From NCBI GenBank assembly GCA_009774765.1, contig VSOK01000013.1:1-54334 (forward strand): DNA of 54,334 nucleotides, in the 5' to 3' direction. The position numbers were made by a program, and so were the translations under genes. This document shows, piece after piece, positions 16,990 through 25,893 of this stretch. How positions within the stretch are numbered: the first letter of the stretch is position 1; each line of letters begins with the position of its first letter. The stretch is from Bacteroidales bacterium. GTDB taxonomy: Bacteria; Bacteroidota; Bacteroidia; Bacteroidales; UBA932. The notes beneath the pieces are model-generated. The model was not told the DNA's origin and ran no database searches. It was given only the letters and a program-made list of their open reading frames with translations.

Positions 16990-18177
16990 TCATATAAGTT
17001 CGGAAATTATGCTGTCCGAGATGAAGAAATATTTTTCAGGTATACGCAGACAGTCCTGTCCGGCAGGAACAAGTTTCCCGGATTCCATCATTGAATCAAG
17101 CTTACGCATAGATACTGAAGACTTCAGGCAGTCATATTCAATCCCACGGGATGTCCTCAGGGCCAGCATTATCCTCTCTGTCCTGAACATATCTTCAGTC
17201 AGGACCTCGCTCCCTACAGTTCTGCCCCAGTTGCCCGATTCTGCGGAGCATATATAAGAATTTATGTTGTCCACATTCCATCTGCGCTCCAGGACGCCGT
17301 CCTTATTCACACAAAGGGAATGTGCCGCAGGCCCTATTCCGACATACGGGATATGGGACCAATACGCGCTGTTGTGCTTTGCTTCAAATCCGGAAAGTGC
17401 AAAATTTGATATTTCATAATGGTCATAGCCGGCATCAGCAAGCATACCGCACAGAATTTCATATTGTCCGGCACAAATATTTTCCGGTGCTTCACGATAT
17501 CTACCGTCCCTGAGCATACAAGCCAGGGCACTGCCGTCCTCGACCGACATCTGATAGGCGGAAATATGTTTCGGAGGGCATCCATCCCCGGATATCTCCA
17601 AAGCGGCATACACAGTCTTTCTCCAATGGTCAAATATTTCCCTGTCTCCATACGAAGACGTCATCATACCGGGAACGGACATCAGATCATATCCGAAAAT
17701 AAGGTCAATGCTGATATTTTCAATACCGGCTTCGCGAAGAATACGGTATGCCTTTACCGCAGTCTCCGAGTCATGGCGGCGGTTCATCCAGCGGAGCACC
17801 CTGTCATCGAACGACTGGACTCCCATACTTACCCTGTCGACTCCTGCCTTCAGCAGCGACTCCGCATATACGTGTCCCCTTGAAACGATGTCATCCGGAT
17901 TGACCTCAACAGTAAATTCCGTAAAGCCGCCGGAACATTCCGGAACGGAAATACGCAGTTCAGACACGATATCATACAAAACAGATGGCGGTAAAACCGA
18001 AGGAGTACCGCCACCTATATAAAGTGTATTATGTTCCGCTGTTATTTCCCCTGCCCTCTGCCTTATCTCCGCACACACCGCCTTGCCGAATTCTTCAAAA
18101 CCGGAAACCGGAATCTCCGAATAGAAATCACAATATGTACAGAAGCTCCTGCAATAGGGAATATGAATGTAGACCAC
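16990..18177 (-). CDS. hemW: HemW-like radical SAM protein (heme chaperone)
   Basis: A 395-residue radical SAM protein. The 4Fe-4S cluster motif is Cys9-x3-Cys13-x2-Cys16 in YCRSFCTYCDF. LYIGGGTPSVLPP and SMGVQSFDDRVLRWMNRRHD match the HemW/HemN group. HNSAYW in FEAKHNSAYWSHIPYVGIG is the HNxxYW motif tied to heme binding in HemW. The extra Cys and the N-terminal extension of true coproporphyrinogen dehydrogenase HemN are absent, so HemW is preferred. The gene starts 1 base after the stop of the coiled-coil gene upstream, so the two are an operon. Confidence 0.93.
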   Translation of the reverse strand: MVYIHIPYCRSFCTYCDFYSEIPVSGFEEFGKAVCAEIRQRAGEITAEHNTLYIGGGTPSVLPPSVLYDIVSELRISVPECSGGFTEFTVEVNPDDIVSRGHVYAESLLKAGVDRVSMGVQSFDDRVLRWMNRRHDSETAVKAYRILREAGIENISIDLIFGYDLMSVPGMMTSSYGDREIFDHWRKTVYAALEISGDGCPPKHISAYQMSVEDGSALACMLRDGRYREAPENICAGQYEILCGMLADAGYDHYEISNFALSGFEAKHNSAYWSHIPYVGIGPAAHSLCVNKDGVLERRWNVDNINSYICSAESGNWGRTVGSEVLTEDMFRTERIMLALRTSRGIEYDCLKSSVSMRKLDSMMESGKLVPAGQDCLRIPEKYFFISDSIISELI

Positions 18178-18178
18178 G

Positions 18179-19072
18179 TTATCTGAGCATCAGTTCAGCC
18201 GTACCGAGGCTTGAACGCTCGGTAAATGCCTCTACAGTATAAATTCCTTTGATATATTCCTTGACATCATTGAGATAGATACTGAGTTCCACCTCGTTGC
18301 CCTGGTAGTCCACCTCACGCGATGCAGAGCAGATCATCGGCTCGCCGTTCAGGGTGAATTCTCCGCTGGAAGCATTTGTCAGCAGATTTCCGTCTGGATC
18401 CTTGACTCTGATATATACACGTACCGGACCTTTAGGAGCCAGATCATTTTCCACAAGGCTCAAAGTTGTCATCAGCCTTATGACACGGCTGCTCCTGTCG
18501 GTAATCTTATTTGAACTGTTATAGGCATCTATCCTTATCGCACGTCCTTTGATGACGGCACCTGTAGCCACCTGACCGGTAAGACTCTTGACCGTCTTGC
18601 TCAATTCCTCCGACTGGCGTCTGCTTTCAGCAGCCTCACGGCGCGCGGCAGCAGCATCTGCAGTAAGCTTCTGGTTGAGAGTGTTAAGAGAATCTATCTG
18701 GACGATATAATTTCTCATTATACTCCTGAGGGTGCCGAGCTCCCTTTCATATTGACGCATCTTTGTCCTGTTGGTAGCCTCTGTCTTTTTGATTCGTTCA
18801 ATCAGCTGAGACACTTCCTCGCGTGAAGAATCAAGCTGCATATTGATGGATTCATAGTCTGATGACAAGGAGGCATAGTCGTTCTGAAGAGCGACCATCT
18901 GCGCCGTAAGATCATCCTTTTCAACATTCAGGTCATTGATAAGAGAGGTCCTTTCAAACCACACGTATGCAAGGACGGCACCGAGAACCACCGCCACTGC
19001 GACCAACACGTACATTGTCTTTTTGAGTTTCGCATCCGATGACGGAGCTGCACTCCCCTTCTGTTCTTCCAT
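18179..19072 (-). CDS. Membrane-anchored coiled-coil protein of unknown function
   Basis: A 297-residue protein I cannot name. One membrane helix (about residues 19-39, YVLVAVAVVLGAVLAYVWF) follows a short polar N terminus. A heptad-rich coiled coil runs from about 45 to 175. The C-terminal ~120 residues form a beta-rich domain (GRAIRIDAYNSSNKITDRSS, then VYIRVKDPDGNLL and EVELSIYLNDVKEYIKGIY). This plan is seen in conserved Bacteroidales proteins, probably periplasmic with an inner-membrane anchor. It is the first gene of an operon with hemW. Confidence 0.85.
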   Translation of the reverse strand: MEEQKGSAAPSSDAKLKKTMYVLVAVAVVLGAVLAYVWFERTSLINDLNVEKDDLTAQMVALQNDYASLSSDYESINMQLDSSREEVSQLIERIKKTEATNRTKMRQYERELGTLRSIMRNYIVQIDSLNTLNQKLTADAAAARREAAESRRQSEELSKTVKSLTGQVATGAVIKGRAIRIDAYNSSNKITDRSSRVIRLMTTLSLVENDLAPKGPVRVYIRVKDPDGNLLTNASSGEFTLNGEPMICSASREVDYQGNEVELSIYLNDVKEYIKGIYTVEAFTERSSLGTAELMLR

Positions 19073-19150
19073 AATATTAAATCATTATAATGAAACTTTT
19101 TATTTTCCCCGGCTATACCAAAAATGATGCTAATAAAAATCAACAATTGA

Positions 19151-19158
19151 CAAATATA
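19151..19158 (-). promoter_or_regulatory. -7 box (TATATTTG) for the coiled-coil/hemW operon
   Basis: An exact TAnnTTTG match on the minus strand, 78 bases before the start, in the divergent gap. No clear -33 element. Confidence 0.45.
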
Positions 19159-19180
19159 AGAATTTGTACTGATTTTTACA

Positions 19181-19188
19181 TATATTTG
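19181..19188 (+). promoter_or_regulatory. -7 box (TATATTTG) for the 19210 gene
   Basis: An exact TAnnTTTG match ending 21 bases before the ATG. A TTTG lies upstream at 19163-19166 but only 14 bases away, shorter than usual. Confidence 0.55.
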
Positions 19189-19209
19189 CATCATTGAAAA
19201 AAGATTAAT

Positions 19210-19683
19210 ATGAAATATCTTGTAAGGTCAATCAAATATTTTATCTACCTGATAATCCTGATTTCCATAATCCTCGGTGGTCTTGTACTGATCGGAGCGG
19301 CTGAAGCCGACATAGAGACAATGTTCCGCAACGGATATGATTCATTGTGGCAGATAGCCCTGCTTTTTGTTGTCATAGCAGCAATCTATCCGATGTTCGG
19401 ATTCATCAGGCGGGATGCGATGTTCCCCGGAAGCTGGGACGAATCCAGGGAGGACATACGCAGATATATGGAAAACCACAATTACACCCTTGAAAAGGAA
19501 GAGGAAGGCACTATGACATTCAAGCGCACAGGCATAGCCGGCCGTATTGCAAGAATGTTCGAAGACAGGGTCACAATCACATCAAGATTCGGAGGAGCCA
19601 CACTTGAAGGACTCAGAAAAGACACCCTGAGGCTTTGTGCCGGAATAGAGCATACGCTCAACCCGCCAACAGAAGAACAGTAA
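19210..19683 (+). CDS. Small conserved membrane protein of unknown function
   Basis: A 157-residue protein. Two membrane helices (about residues 10-30 and 46-65) are followed by a ~90-residue cytoplasmic part with RRYMENHNYTLEKEEEGTMT and TFKRTGIAGRIARMFEDRV. The pattern matches conserved Bacteroidales membrane proteins without known function. It stands alone; its stop is 1 base from the end of the convergent DUF3109 gene. Confidence 0.82.
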   Translation: MKYLVRSIKYFIYLIILISIILGGLVLIGAAEADIETMFRNGYDSLWQIALLFVVIAAIYPMFGFIRRDAMFPGSWDESREDIRRYMENHNYTLEKEEEGTMTFKRTGIAGRIARMFEDRVTITSRFGGATLEGLRKDTLRLCAGIEHTLNPPTEEQ

Positions 19684-19684
19684 G

Positions 19685-20281
19685 CTACCTTTCCGAATTC
19701 AGCATCTCCGCAGCTTCAGAAAGTGCATTGTAGAATTCTTCACCGAAATACCTTTCAACAGGTTCGCGCAGAAATTCATAGACACGGATCTTTTCTTTCC
19801 GTCCTCTTGCAAACGCATCTCTGCATATTTCCCAACGGTGCAGGTTCAACGCCCTCATACCGTTGCTCAAGACGGAGATTCTTATGGGATAGAGCCAGCA
19901 GGATATAGGTTTACGGAAATCACCCTCACCTTTTGACCAGCATCTTTCCATAGAGCAGAAACAGTTGCCTTTGCCGTCAAAGCAGGTATATGCGCATTCT
20001 TCACTCTCCGGCACAAGAGGCGTCACCATATCACCGTCAACATCTATTTCGAAAAAACCTTTGTCTGCCACGGCAGCCCTGCTTTCATCACGCATCAGAG
20101 GAGAAAAGATATGATAGTTCTTTTCAATCGCCTCCGGTTCGGATTCCTCAAGAGGAGCACCGCTGTCTCCTATCACGCAGCAGCAGCCTTTGCATTTTTC
20201 ATAATCACAGGCAAAATATTCAGTAAGAATCTCGGCTGACACGAGACAGTCATCGATCTGTATTATTGAAGGATAATCCAT
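19685..20281 (-). CDS. DUF3109 family cysteine-rich protein
   Basis: A 198-residue protein with many cysteines. FACDYEKCKGCCCVIGDSGA near residue 23, ECAYTCFDGKGNCFCSMERC near 95-115, and PISCWLYPIRI follow the DUF3109 pattern, related to the YkgJ-type zinc/iron-cluster proteins. This suggests a bound metal or Fe-S cluster. It follows the M16-like gene by 35 bases on the same strand and is probably co-transcribed. Function is unknown. Confidence 0.88.
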   Translation of the reverse strand: MDYPSIIQIDDCLVSAEILTEYFACDYEKCKGCCCVIGDSGAPLEESEPEAIEKNYHIFSPLMRDESRAAVADKGFFEIDVDGDMVTPLVPESEECAYTCFDGKGNCFCSMERCWSKGEGDFRKPISCWLYPIRISVLSNGMRALNLHRWEICRDAFARGRKEKIRVYEFLREPVERYFGEEFYNALSEAAEMLNSER

Positions 20282-20316
20282 AATATTCTGTTCAACTAAT
20301 TTTCAATCAATAAGTT

Positions 20317-22983
20317 TCAGCGGACAATATATTCCACTTTACTGCCCTCGTTGAGGGATTTTATTATATCACGGACATTTTCAGGAGTGACAGCCCTTAT
20401 CTTGTCCGCATATTTGGTATTCAGGTCCTTGCCGTCAGTAAACCTCGCGGTAACCACCGACAGCCAATATGAAGGGTCATTCAGAGAAGATGCTATGGAA
20501 TTTTCCACCATAGCCTTGTAGGAATCTATCATTCCTGAAGATACAGGATTTGCAGCCAGGTCCTGTAGAGTCATCCTTATGACGGCCAGTATGTGCAGCA
20601 TATCCTCACGGGCCTCATCAGAAGGCATACGCATAAGGTCAACATTCTCGGCAGAAATGAGCACGTTCAGCCTTTCCTGCGGATATGCAAGGAGTTCGGA
20701 AGCGACTCGCAAAGAAACACCTTTGCCGCACAGCGCCCGGTTAAGGGCATCCTGAATTGCTATCTCCGCAACCTTGGAAGCCATATAGCTGTCAGAGCTG
20801 AACTGCATCCTGGCCGACATCGCTATGTCGACGCTCGGTTTTCCTCCCTCCGCAGTATGGGTAATCCATCCTGAGATAGGCTGATAAGGCAGCTTTATCT
20901 TTGCCGCACTGTATTCCATAGTCCTGAATCCGCCGAGATGAGCCTGAAGGAATTTGCGCATAGCCGTCTCTTCCATATCGCCCACGATCACGAAAACGCC
21001 ATCATTTACACGTGAAAACTGGTCGTCGAAAAACTTCATAGCCCTTTCCGGAAGATCCGCATAAAGGCCCCAGGAACTTTTTACCGAAGAATAATTATAA
21101 GACGGGCACATCATATCGTCCACAATCGCAATCCTGTCCTGAAGAGTACCTTTTCTCGCTTCAAGGTCAATCAGCTCACACTGGCGGTAATATTCAAAAT
21201 CCTGTGAAGCCAGACTCCTTTCATTGGCGACAGCCTGCAATGCCTTCATCAGCAAGGTAAGACTTGGACGGGGAGCCATTCCGTACAGCCTCATATCCGA
21301 TATTCCGACCCGGCTTGACATAGTAACACCGTTGGAAAGCATCAGATAGTGGAAGTCCTCCGACTTGAGACCTCCGATATCGTATGTCTCAAGCATATCG
21401 GCAAGAAAGGCTCCTTCACCTTTTTTGATATTCTCCATCGAGGAGAATCCGCCCCTTATCATAAGACTGTAATAAAACAGCCCGTTGGTATTCATCCGCC
21501 TGTAGACGACTTTCATTCCGTTTTCAAAAGTCCACAAAGTACCTCCTGACACGGCCTCCTTCCTTGTCGACTTGACCTTTATCTTCGCTGCGGCCGTCTT
21601 CATCCCCATAGAATCTCTCTGGTTGACAGCATACGAGGTGAAGTCCTTTTCTCTGCTTTTCACTCTCCAGCAGGAATCAAACACAGCTATTATACGGTCA
21701 CACGACATCCCGACCGAATCCCCCCTTACATTTATCGTAAGATTCACGGTACTGTCTATAAGCTCGGAAGCATATTTGTTGAACATCCTCGCGTGCGTGG
21801 TATCGGCGACCTTTCCCCTTACAAAGAAATGGAATTTGTCCGTATCTGTCGCCAGGTCAGAACCGTACAGAAAAGAGGAGATACATTTGCGTATATATTC
21901 GTCATTTGACACCATTTTCAGGGATGACTGCTCGTAAAGTTTTATAAGATAGCTGTTTCTGGCATCCATAAACTCTTTCGGGAGAGTACCTTTGCTGTCA
22001 AGCTCCGAAAGGGCGGAAGACATCACCTGTACAGCCTTATGTATGTTGTGCCTGTCCGTAAATACGCTTATTTCATATTTTTCGTCACCGCTCTGCTCGG
22101 TGCTCTTGATATATCTGTACCCTATCCTCGCTACAGGGACATTATTGCGTTTCATTTCGGAATAAAGCCGTTTCCTGACAACCGTGCCAAGAATGTCTCC
22201 AAGCCTTTCCGCGACAGTCGGAAGAACCGAATTCATACATTGATCCGGCGTTCTCGGAGAAGAGTATCTCACAGAAATAGAGCAGAATCTGGCCGTACTG
22301 TCTTCAACGACATTACAGACCGCAGTATCATTCGGATGCCATTTATATCCAGGACGCACGGCATCATCTGACACCGGACGCTCAGGCACAAGCATAGACA
22401 GCAGATTCAGCTTCTTGACCATAGCATCCCTGTTGATATCACCCGATATTATGATCGCATTCGCCGACGTAGGATAATAGCTCTGATAATAGCTGTCATC
22501 TTTACGGGAAGCTCCTTCTATAATGTCAAATATCATAAGCAGGGTGGAATCGACAGCAGTCTCCCCACGGGAAACAGGCACCGCACCGAAACGGTACACG
22601 GTGGCATCATCCTTTACGCTTATCATCCCGGCACGTGTCACAGGGGCATTCTTTGAGGCAAAGAAGCCGTTTCCGGCAAGGAATTCCCTTGAGTTCCGGC
22701 CTTTGAACCTCGGCAGTTCGACTGCGGCATTCCTGGCAATCGACACCGCCCTTCCCAAACTGTCTTCTGTATTCTTTCCCGTCTTCTGCACAAGGGCGAA
22801 CTCCACAAGTCCTTTCTCCGTCCCGTTGGCTGCAAGAAAATACGTCACACCGTTGGGCAGTGTCCCTTTTGTGATATCAGGGTCAGACGGCAAAACGTTC
22901 AAATCCTGACCATAAGCAAAGAACGGGACCAGCAATACTGCAACGGCGGCAAAAATCAATATATTTCGTCTCTTCATCTTCAT
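20317..22983 (-). CDS. M16 (insulinase) family protein lacking the zinc site
   Basis: An 888-residue protein with a signal peptide ending near FFAYGQ. DPDITKGTLPNGVTYFLAAN and later GTLWTFENGMKVVYRR open two M16-type halves, and ANAIIISGDINRDAMVKKL and GVFVIVGDMEETAMRKFL are the conserved strand motifs of each half. The HxxEH zinc motif expected around residues 80-95 is replaced by the IARNAAVELPRFKG stretch, although the flanking FLAGNGFF and DDATVYRF pattern is kept. The ~100-residue segment that would carry the third zinc ligand is also shortened. A catalytically dead, periplasmic M16 homologue is therefore inferred. Such proteins can act as partners of active M16 subunits, but none is encoded nearby. 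Confidence 0.88.
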   Translation of the reverse strand: MKMKRRNILIFAAVAVLLVPFFAYGQDLNVLPSDPDITKGTLPNGVTYFLAANGTEKGLVEFALVQKTGKNTEDSLGRAVSIARNAAVELPRFKGRNSREFLAGNGFFASKNAPVTRAGMISVKDDATVYRFGAVPVSRGETAVDSTLLMIFDIIEGASRKDDSYYQSYYPTSANAIIISGDINRDAMVKKLNLLSMLVPERPVSDDAVRPGYKWHPNDTAVCNVVEDSTARFCSISVRYSSPRTPDQCMNSVLPTVAERLGDILGTVVRKRLYSEMKRNNVPVARIGYRYIKSTEQSGDEKYEISVFTDRHNIHKAVQVMSSALSELDSKGTLPKEFMDARNSYLIKLYEQSSLKMVSNDEYIRKCISSFLYGSDLATDTDKFHFFVRGKVADTTHARMFNKYASELIDSTVNLTINVRGDSVGMSCDRIIAVFDSCWRVKSREKDFTSYAVNQRDSMGMKTAAAKIKVKSTRKEAVSGGTLWTFENGMKVVYRRMNTNGLFYYSLMIRGGFSSMENIKKGEGAFLADMLETYDIGGLKSEDFHYLMLSNGVTMSSRVGISDMRLYGMAPRPSLTLLMKALQAVANERSLASQDFEYYRQCELIDLEARKGTLQDRIAIVDDMMCPSYNYSSVKSSWGLYADLPERAMKFFDDQFSRVNDGVFVIVGDMEETAMRKFLQAHLGGFRTMEYSAAKIKLPYQPISGWITHTAEGGKPSVDIAMSARMQFSSDSYMASKVAEIAIQDALNRALCGKGVSLRVASELLAYPQERLNVLISAENVDLMRMPSDEAREDMLHILAVIRMTLQDLAANPVSSGMIDSYKAMVENSIASSLNDPSYWLSVVTARFTDGKDLNTKYADKIRAVTPENVRDIIKSLNEGSKVEYIVR

Positions 22984-22999
22984 TTCTATATCTGAAATG

Positions 23000-23007
23000 C
23001 AAAATTA
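23000..23007 (-). promoter_or_regulatory. -7 box (TAATTTTG) for the M16-like gene
   Basis: An exact TAnnTTTG match on the minus strand, 16 bases before the start. It lies 15 bases from the opposing -7 box of the TPR gene, so the two promoters overlap. Confidence 0.5.
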
Positions 23008-23021
23008 AAATAAATTTTTCC

Positions 23022-23029
23022 TATTTTTG
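23022..23029 (+). promoter_or_regulatory. -7 box (TATTTTTG) for the TPR gene
   Basis: An exact TAnnTTTG match, 51 bases before the TPR gene ATG. Confidence 0.55.
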
Positions 23030-23080
23030 CACTTATGCGTGTTTACAGACGAGTATGTTAAACGAAAATATAATTTTATT

Positions 23081-24004
23081 ATGAAAAAAATCATTCTTAT
23101 AGCAATGGCGGCATTATTCGCTGTCACTGTATCGGCTCAGGATATGGCTCAGGCTACCGAGACATACAACAATGGAGCTATGGCATTGCAGATGGGAGAC
23201 AACGCCGGTGCCCTCGCGGCATTCCAGCAGGCACTTTCAATGGCTGAAGCCTGCGGAGAAGAAGGTGCGGACCTTGTCAGCGGCTGCAAAGACATCATCC
23301 CCAAGATTGAGCTTGCCATAGGTAAGGATTATGCACAGGCAAAAGATTATGACAAGGCTATCCCTCAGCTAAAAAAAGCGATAGAGACAGCAAAGGCATA
23401 CGGCAATGCAGACGTTGAGAATGACGCAGCAGAACTGATCCCTCAGCTCCTTATGCAGAAAGCCAACGGTCTTCTCAGGGAAAAGAATTTCGCAGGCGCA
23501 GCGGAGGCCTACAGAGAAGTCCTTGCCCTTAACCCTGAAAACGGAAGGGCTCAGCTTATGCTTGGACAGGCATTGAGCGCGACAAACTTTGACGAAGCCG
23601 TGGAGGCTTTCACCAAAGCTGCAGAACTCGGACAGGAGAAAGACGCCAACAAACAGCTTTCAAACCTTTTCGTAAAAAGATCCGCTGCACAGCTCAAAGC
23701 GAAGAACTATCAGGGAGCGATTGATGACGCCCTCAAATCAAACGGATATCTCGAGAATGCGACAGCAATGAAAGTTGCCGGAACCGCAGCTTCTTCACTC
23801 AAGAAGAATGCAGACGCAGTAAACTATCTCGAGAAATACCTTGAACTTTCACCTAATGCAAAAGATGCCAACCAGATGTGCTATACAATCGCGGCTCTTT
23901 CACAGGTATTGGGAGACAAGGAGAAAGCAAAGGCCTACTATGAGAAAATCGTAGCAGACCCTAAATTCGGAGAAACTGCAAAACAGCAGCTCCAGGCTCT
24001 ATAG
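23081..24004 (+). CDS. Secreted TPR-repeat protein
   Basis: A 307-residue protein. The chosen start gives a clean signal peptide (MKKIILIAMAALFAVTVSAQ); an upstream in-frame ATG at 23027 overlaps the promoter box. The rest is TPR repeats, for example YNNGAMALQMGDNAGALAAF, AAEAYREVLALNPENGRAQL and DAVNYLEKYLELSPNAKDAN. It is probably a periplasmic scaffold for protein contacts; no catalytic motif is seen. The U32 gene starts 2 bases after its stop, so the pair form one operon. Confidence 0.9.
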   Translation: MKKIILIAMAALFAVTVSAQDMAQATETYNNGAMALQMGDNAGALAAFQQALSMAEACGEEGADLVSGCKDIIPKIELAIGKDYAQAKDYDKAIPQLKKAIETAKAYGNADVENDAAELIPQLLMQKANGLLREKNFAGAAEAYREVLALNPENGRAQLMLGQALSATNFDEAVEAFTKAAELGQEKDANKQLSNLFVKRSAAQLKAKNYQGAIDDALKSNGYLENATAMKVAGTAASSLKKNADAVNYLEKYLELSPNAKDANQMCYTIAALSQVLGDKEKAKAYYEKIVADPKFGETAKQQLQAL

Positions 24005-24006
24005 AA

Positions 24007-25893
24007 ATGAGAGAACTCGAACTTCTTGCTCCTGCAAGAAATGCAGACATCGGCATTGCGGCAATAGACTGCGGTGCCGATGCCGTGTATATAGCCGCCC
24101 CGAAATTCGGTGCAAGACAGGCTGCCGGAAACAGCATAGAGGATATTGCCGGCCTGTGCTCGTATGCCCACCGGTTCGGAGCAAGGATTTTCGTCACACT
24201 CAACACGATACTGTATGAAAATGAGCTGGAAGAGGCACAGCAGCTGATGTATGCAGTACAGGAAGCGGGTGCGGATGCCATCATAGTGCAGGATCCTGCT
24301 GTAATAAAGCTTGCAGGACTGCATAACGGCAGCAGCCGGCTGAAGATTCCGCTTCACGCATCAACCCAATGCGCAATCAGGACACCGGAAAAGGCAAGAT
24401 TCCTTGAAAGCCTCGGATTCAGCCGTCTTATACTGGAGAGAGAGCTTTCACTTGAGCAGATCCGTGCAATATCGTCATCCGTAGACTGCGAAATAGAGTT
24501 CTTTGTCCACGGGGCATTATGCGTCTGCTACAGCGGACAATGCTATCTCTCTGAAAAAATATCTGAAAGAAGCGCGAACAGGGGTGCCTGCATACAAGCC
24601 TGCAGGTCACGCTATGACCTTGTTGACGACAACGGCAAAATCATCGTCCGCAACAAAGCCCTGCTTTCACTCAAAGATTACAACCTTAAGGCAAGGCTGT
24701 CCGACCTGACGGAAGCTGGTGTCTCCTCGTTTAAGATAGAAGGAAGACTCAAAAACGCCTCGTATGTAAAGAATGTCGTCAGGGACTATTCACTGGCTCT
24801 GGATGAGATAATAGCAAATTCCGGAGGAAACCTAAGAAGAGCATCTTTCGGAAAAGTATCAGGAGGTTTCACACCTGACACGGACAAAACATTCAACAGA
24901 GGATATACAGAACTCTTCATAGACGGGAAACGCGGAAAATGGGCTTCTATGGATGCTGCAAAATCTATGGGAGAAGAGCTCGGCACCGTCTATGGTCTCA
25001 GCCGCGACAAAAGCTGTTTTACCATACGTCCCGTAAAAGATGGCATCAGACTCAACAATGGAGACGGACTGTCTTTCGTTTCAAAGGGCTCTGAAATCAC
25101 AGGAGTAAGGGCTGACGTATGCAACGGCCTGACAATCAAATGCAAAAGCACACCTTCACTATACGAAGGAGCAAGAATCTACAGGAATCTCAACATAGCA
25201 TTCGAGAAGGAAATCGAGACAAGACCCTGCCGCAGGCTGATTGGCGTGGAAATCTGCCTGTCTACACAGAGACTGGCAGACGGGGCCATCAGGCTCACCG
25301 TACGCGCAAAAAGCGAAGACGGCAGAGAAGTCTCATTGGATATTCCTGCAGGAAATGAGATTGCGGACAACCGGGAAAGGATGCGATCTCTGCTGACGGC
25401 CCAGCTCGGCAAGACTTCAGGACATTATGATTTCCATCTCAAGGACATAAGTAATCCGGAATGCCTTCCGGTCATGCCGGCTTCAGCCATCAACAGCATA
25501 CGGCGTATGATTGCGGACAATCTTGACACGCAACCCTGCAATGCCCGTGCTCTATACAACAGTCCCGACAGCCGTGAAATCATTCCGGAAGATCAAGGGA
25601 ATACCCTAAAAGACAAGACAATAGACTACAAAGCAAATATAGCGAACACTATGTCCGAAAGTCTGTACAGGGCATACGGAGCGCAGATAAAAGAACGTGC
25701 CTACGAACTTACCCACCGCTCCGGAACTGAACTTATGAGGACAAAATATTGCATAAGATATGAACTGGGCATCTGTCCGAAGTTCCACGGCAAGAAATCC
25801 GGACCGCTCTATCTTGTCAACAACGGAAGACGCCTGACCCTGAACTTTGACTGCGGCAACTGCGAAATGTCCGTAACCGGACAGGAGCCTTAG
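24007..25893 (+). CDS. U32 peptidase-family protein, RlhA/TrhP-like RNA hydroxylation enzyme
   Basis: A 628-residue cytoplasmic protein. The N-terminal half is a TIM-barrel-like U32 domain: LELLAPARNADIGIAAIDCG, GADAVYI, and the signature FVHGALCVCYSGQCYLSEKI with RGACIQACR further on. These cysteines match the cluster-binding ligands of RlhA and TrhP, which hydroxylate 23S rRNA C2501 or tRNA U34 in E. coli. Length and the long C-terminal half favour the RlhA (YdcP) type over the short TrhP/YhbU types. A second Cys group near the end (KYCIRYELGICPKF, NFDCGNCEMSV) may bind metal. The last 4 bases overlap the end of the convergent lipoprotein gene. Confidence 0.9.
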   Translation: MRELELLAPARNADIGIAAIDCGADAVYIAAPKFGARQAAGNSIEDIAGLCSYAHRFGARIFVTLNTILYENELEEAQQLMYAVQEAGADAIIVQDPAVIKLAGLHNGSSRLKIPLHASTQCAIRTPEKARFLESLGFSRLILERELSLEQIRAISSSVDCEIEFFVHGALCVCYSGQCYLSEKISERSANRGACIQACRSRYDLVDDNGKIIVRNKALLSLKDYNLKARLSDLTEAGVSSFKIEGRLKNASYVKNVVRDYSLALDEIIANSGGNLRRASFGKVSGGFTPDTDKTFNRGYTELFIDGKRGKWASMDAAKSMGEELGTVYGLSRDKSCFTIRPVKDGIRLNNGDGLSFVSKGSEITGVRADVCNGLTIKCKSTPSLYEGARIYRNLNIAFEKEIETRPCRRLIGVEICLSTQRLADGAIRLTVRAKSEDGREVSLDIPAGNEIADNRERMRSLLTAQLGKTSGHYDFHLKDISNPECLPVMPASAINSIRRMIADNLDTQPCNARALYNSPDSREIIPEDQGNTLKDKTIDYKANIANTMSESLYRAYGAQIKERAYELTHRSGTELMRTKYCIRYELGICPKFHGKKSGPLYLVNNGRRLTLNFDCGNCEMSVTGQEP

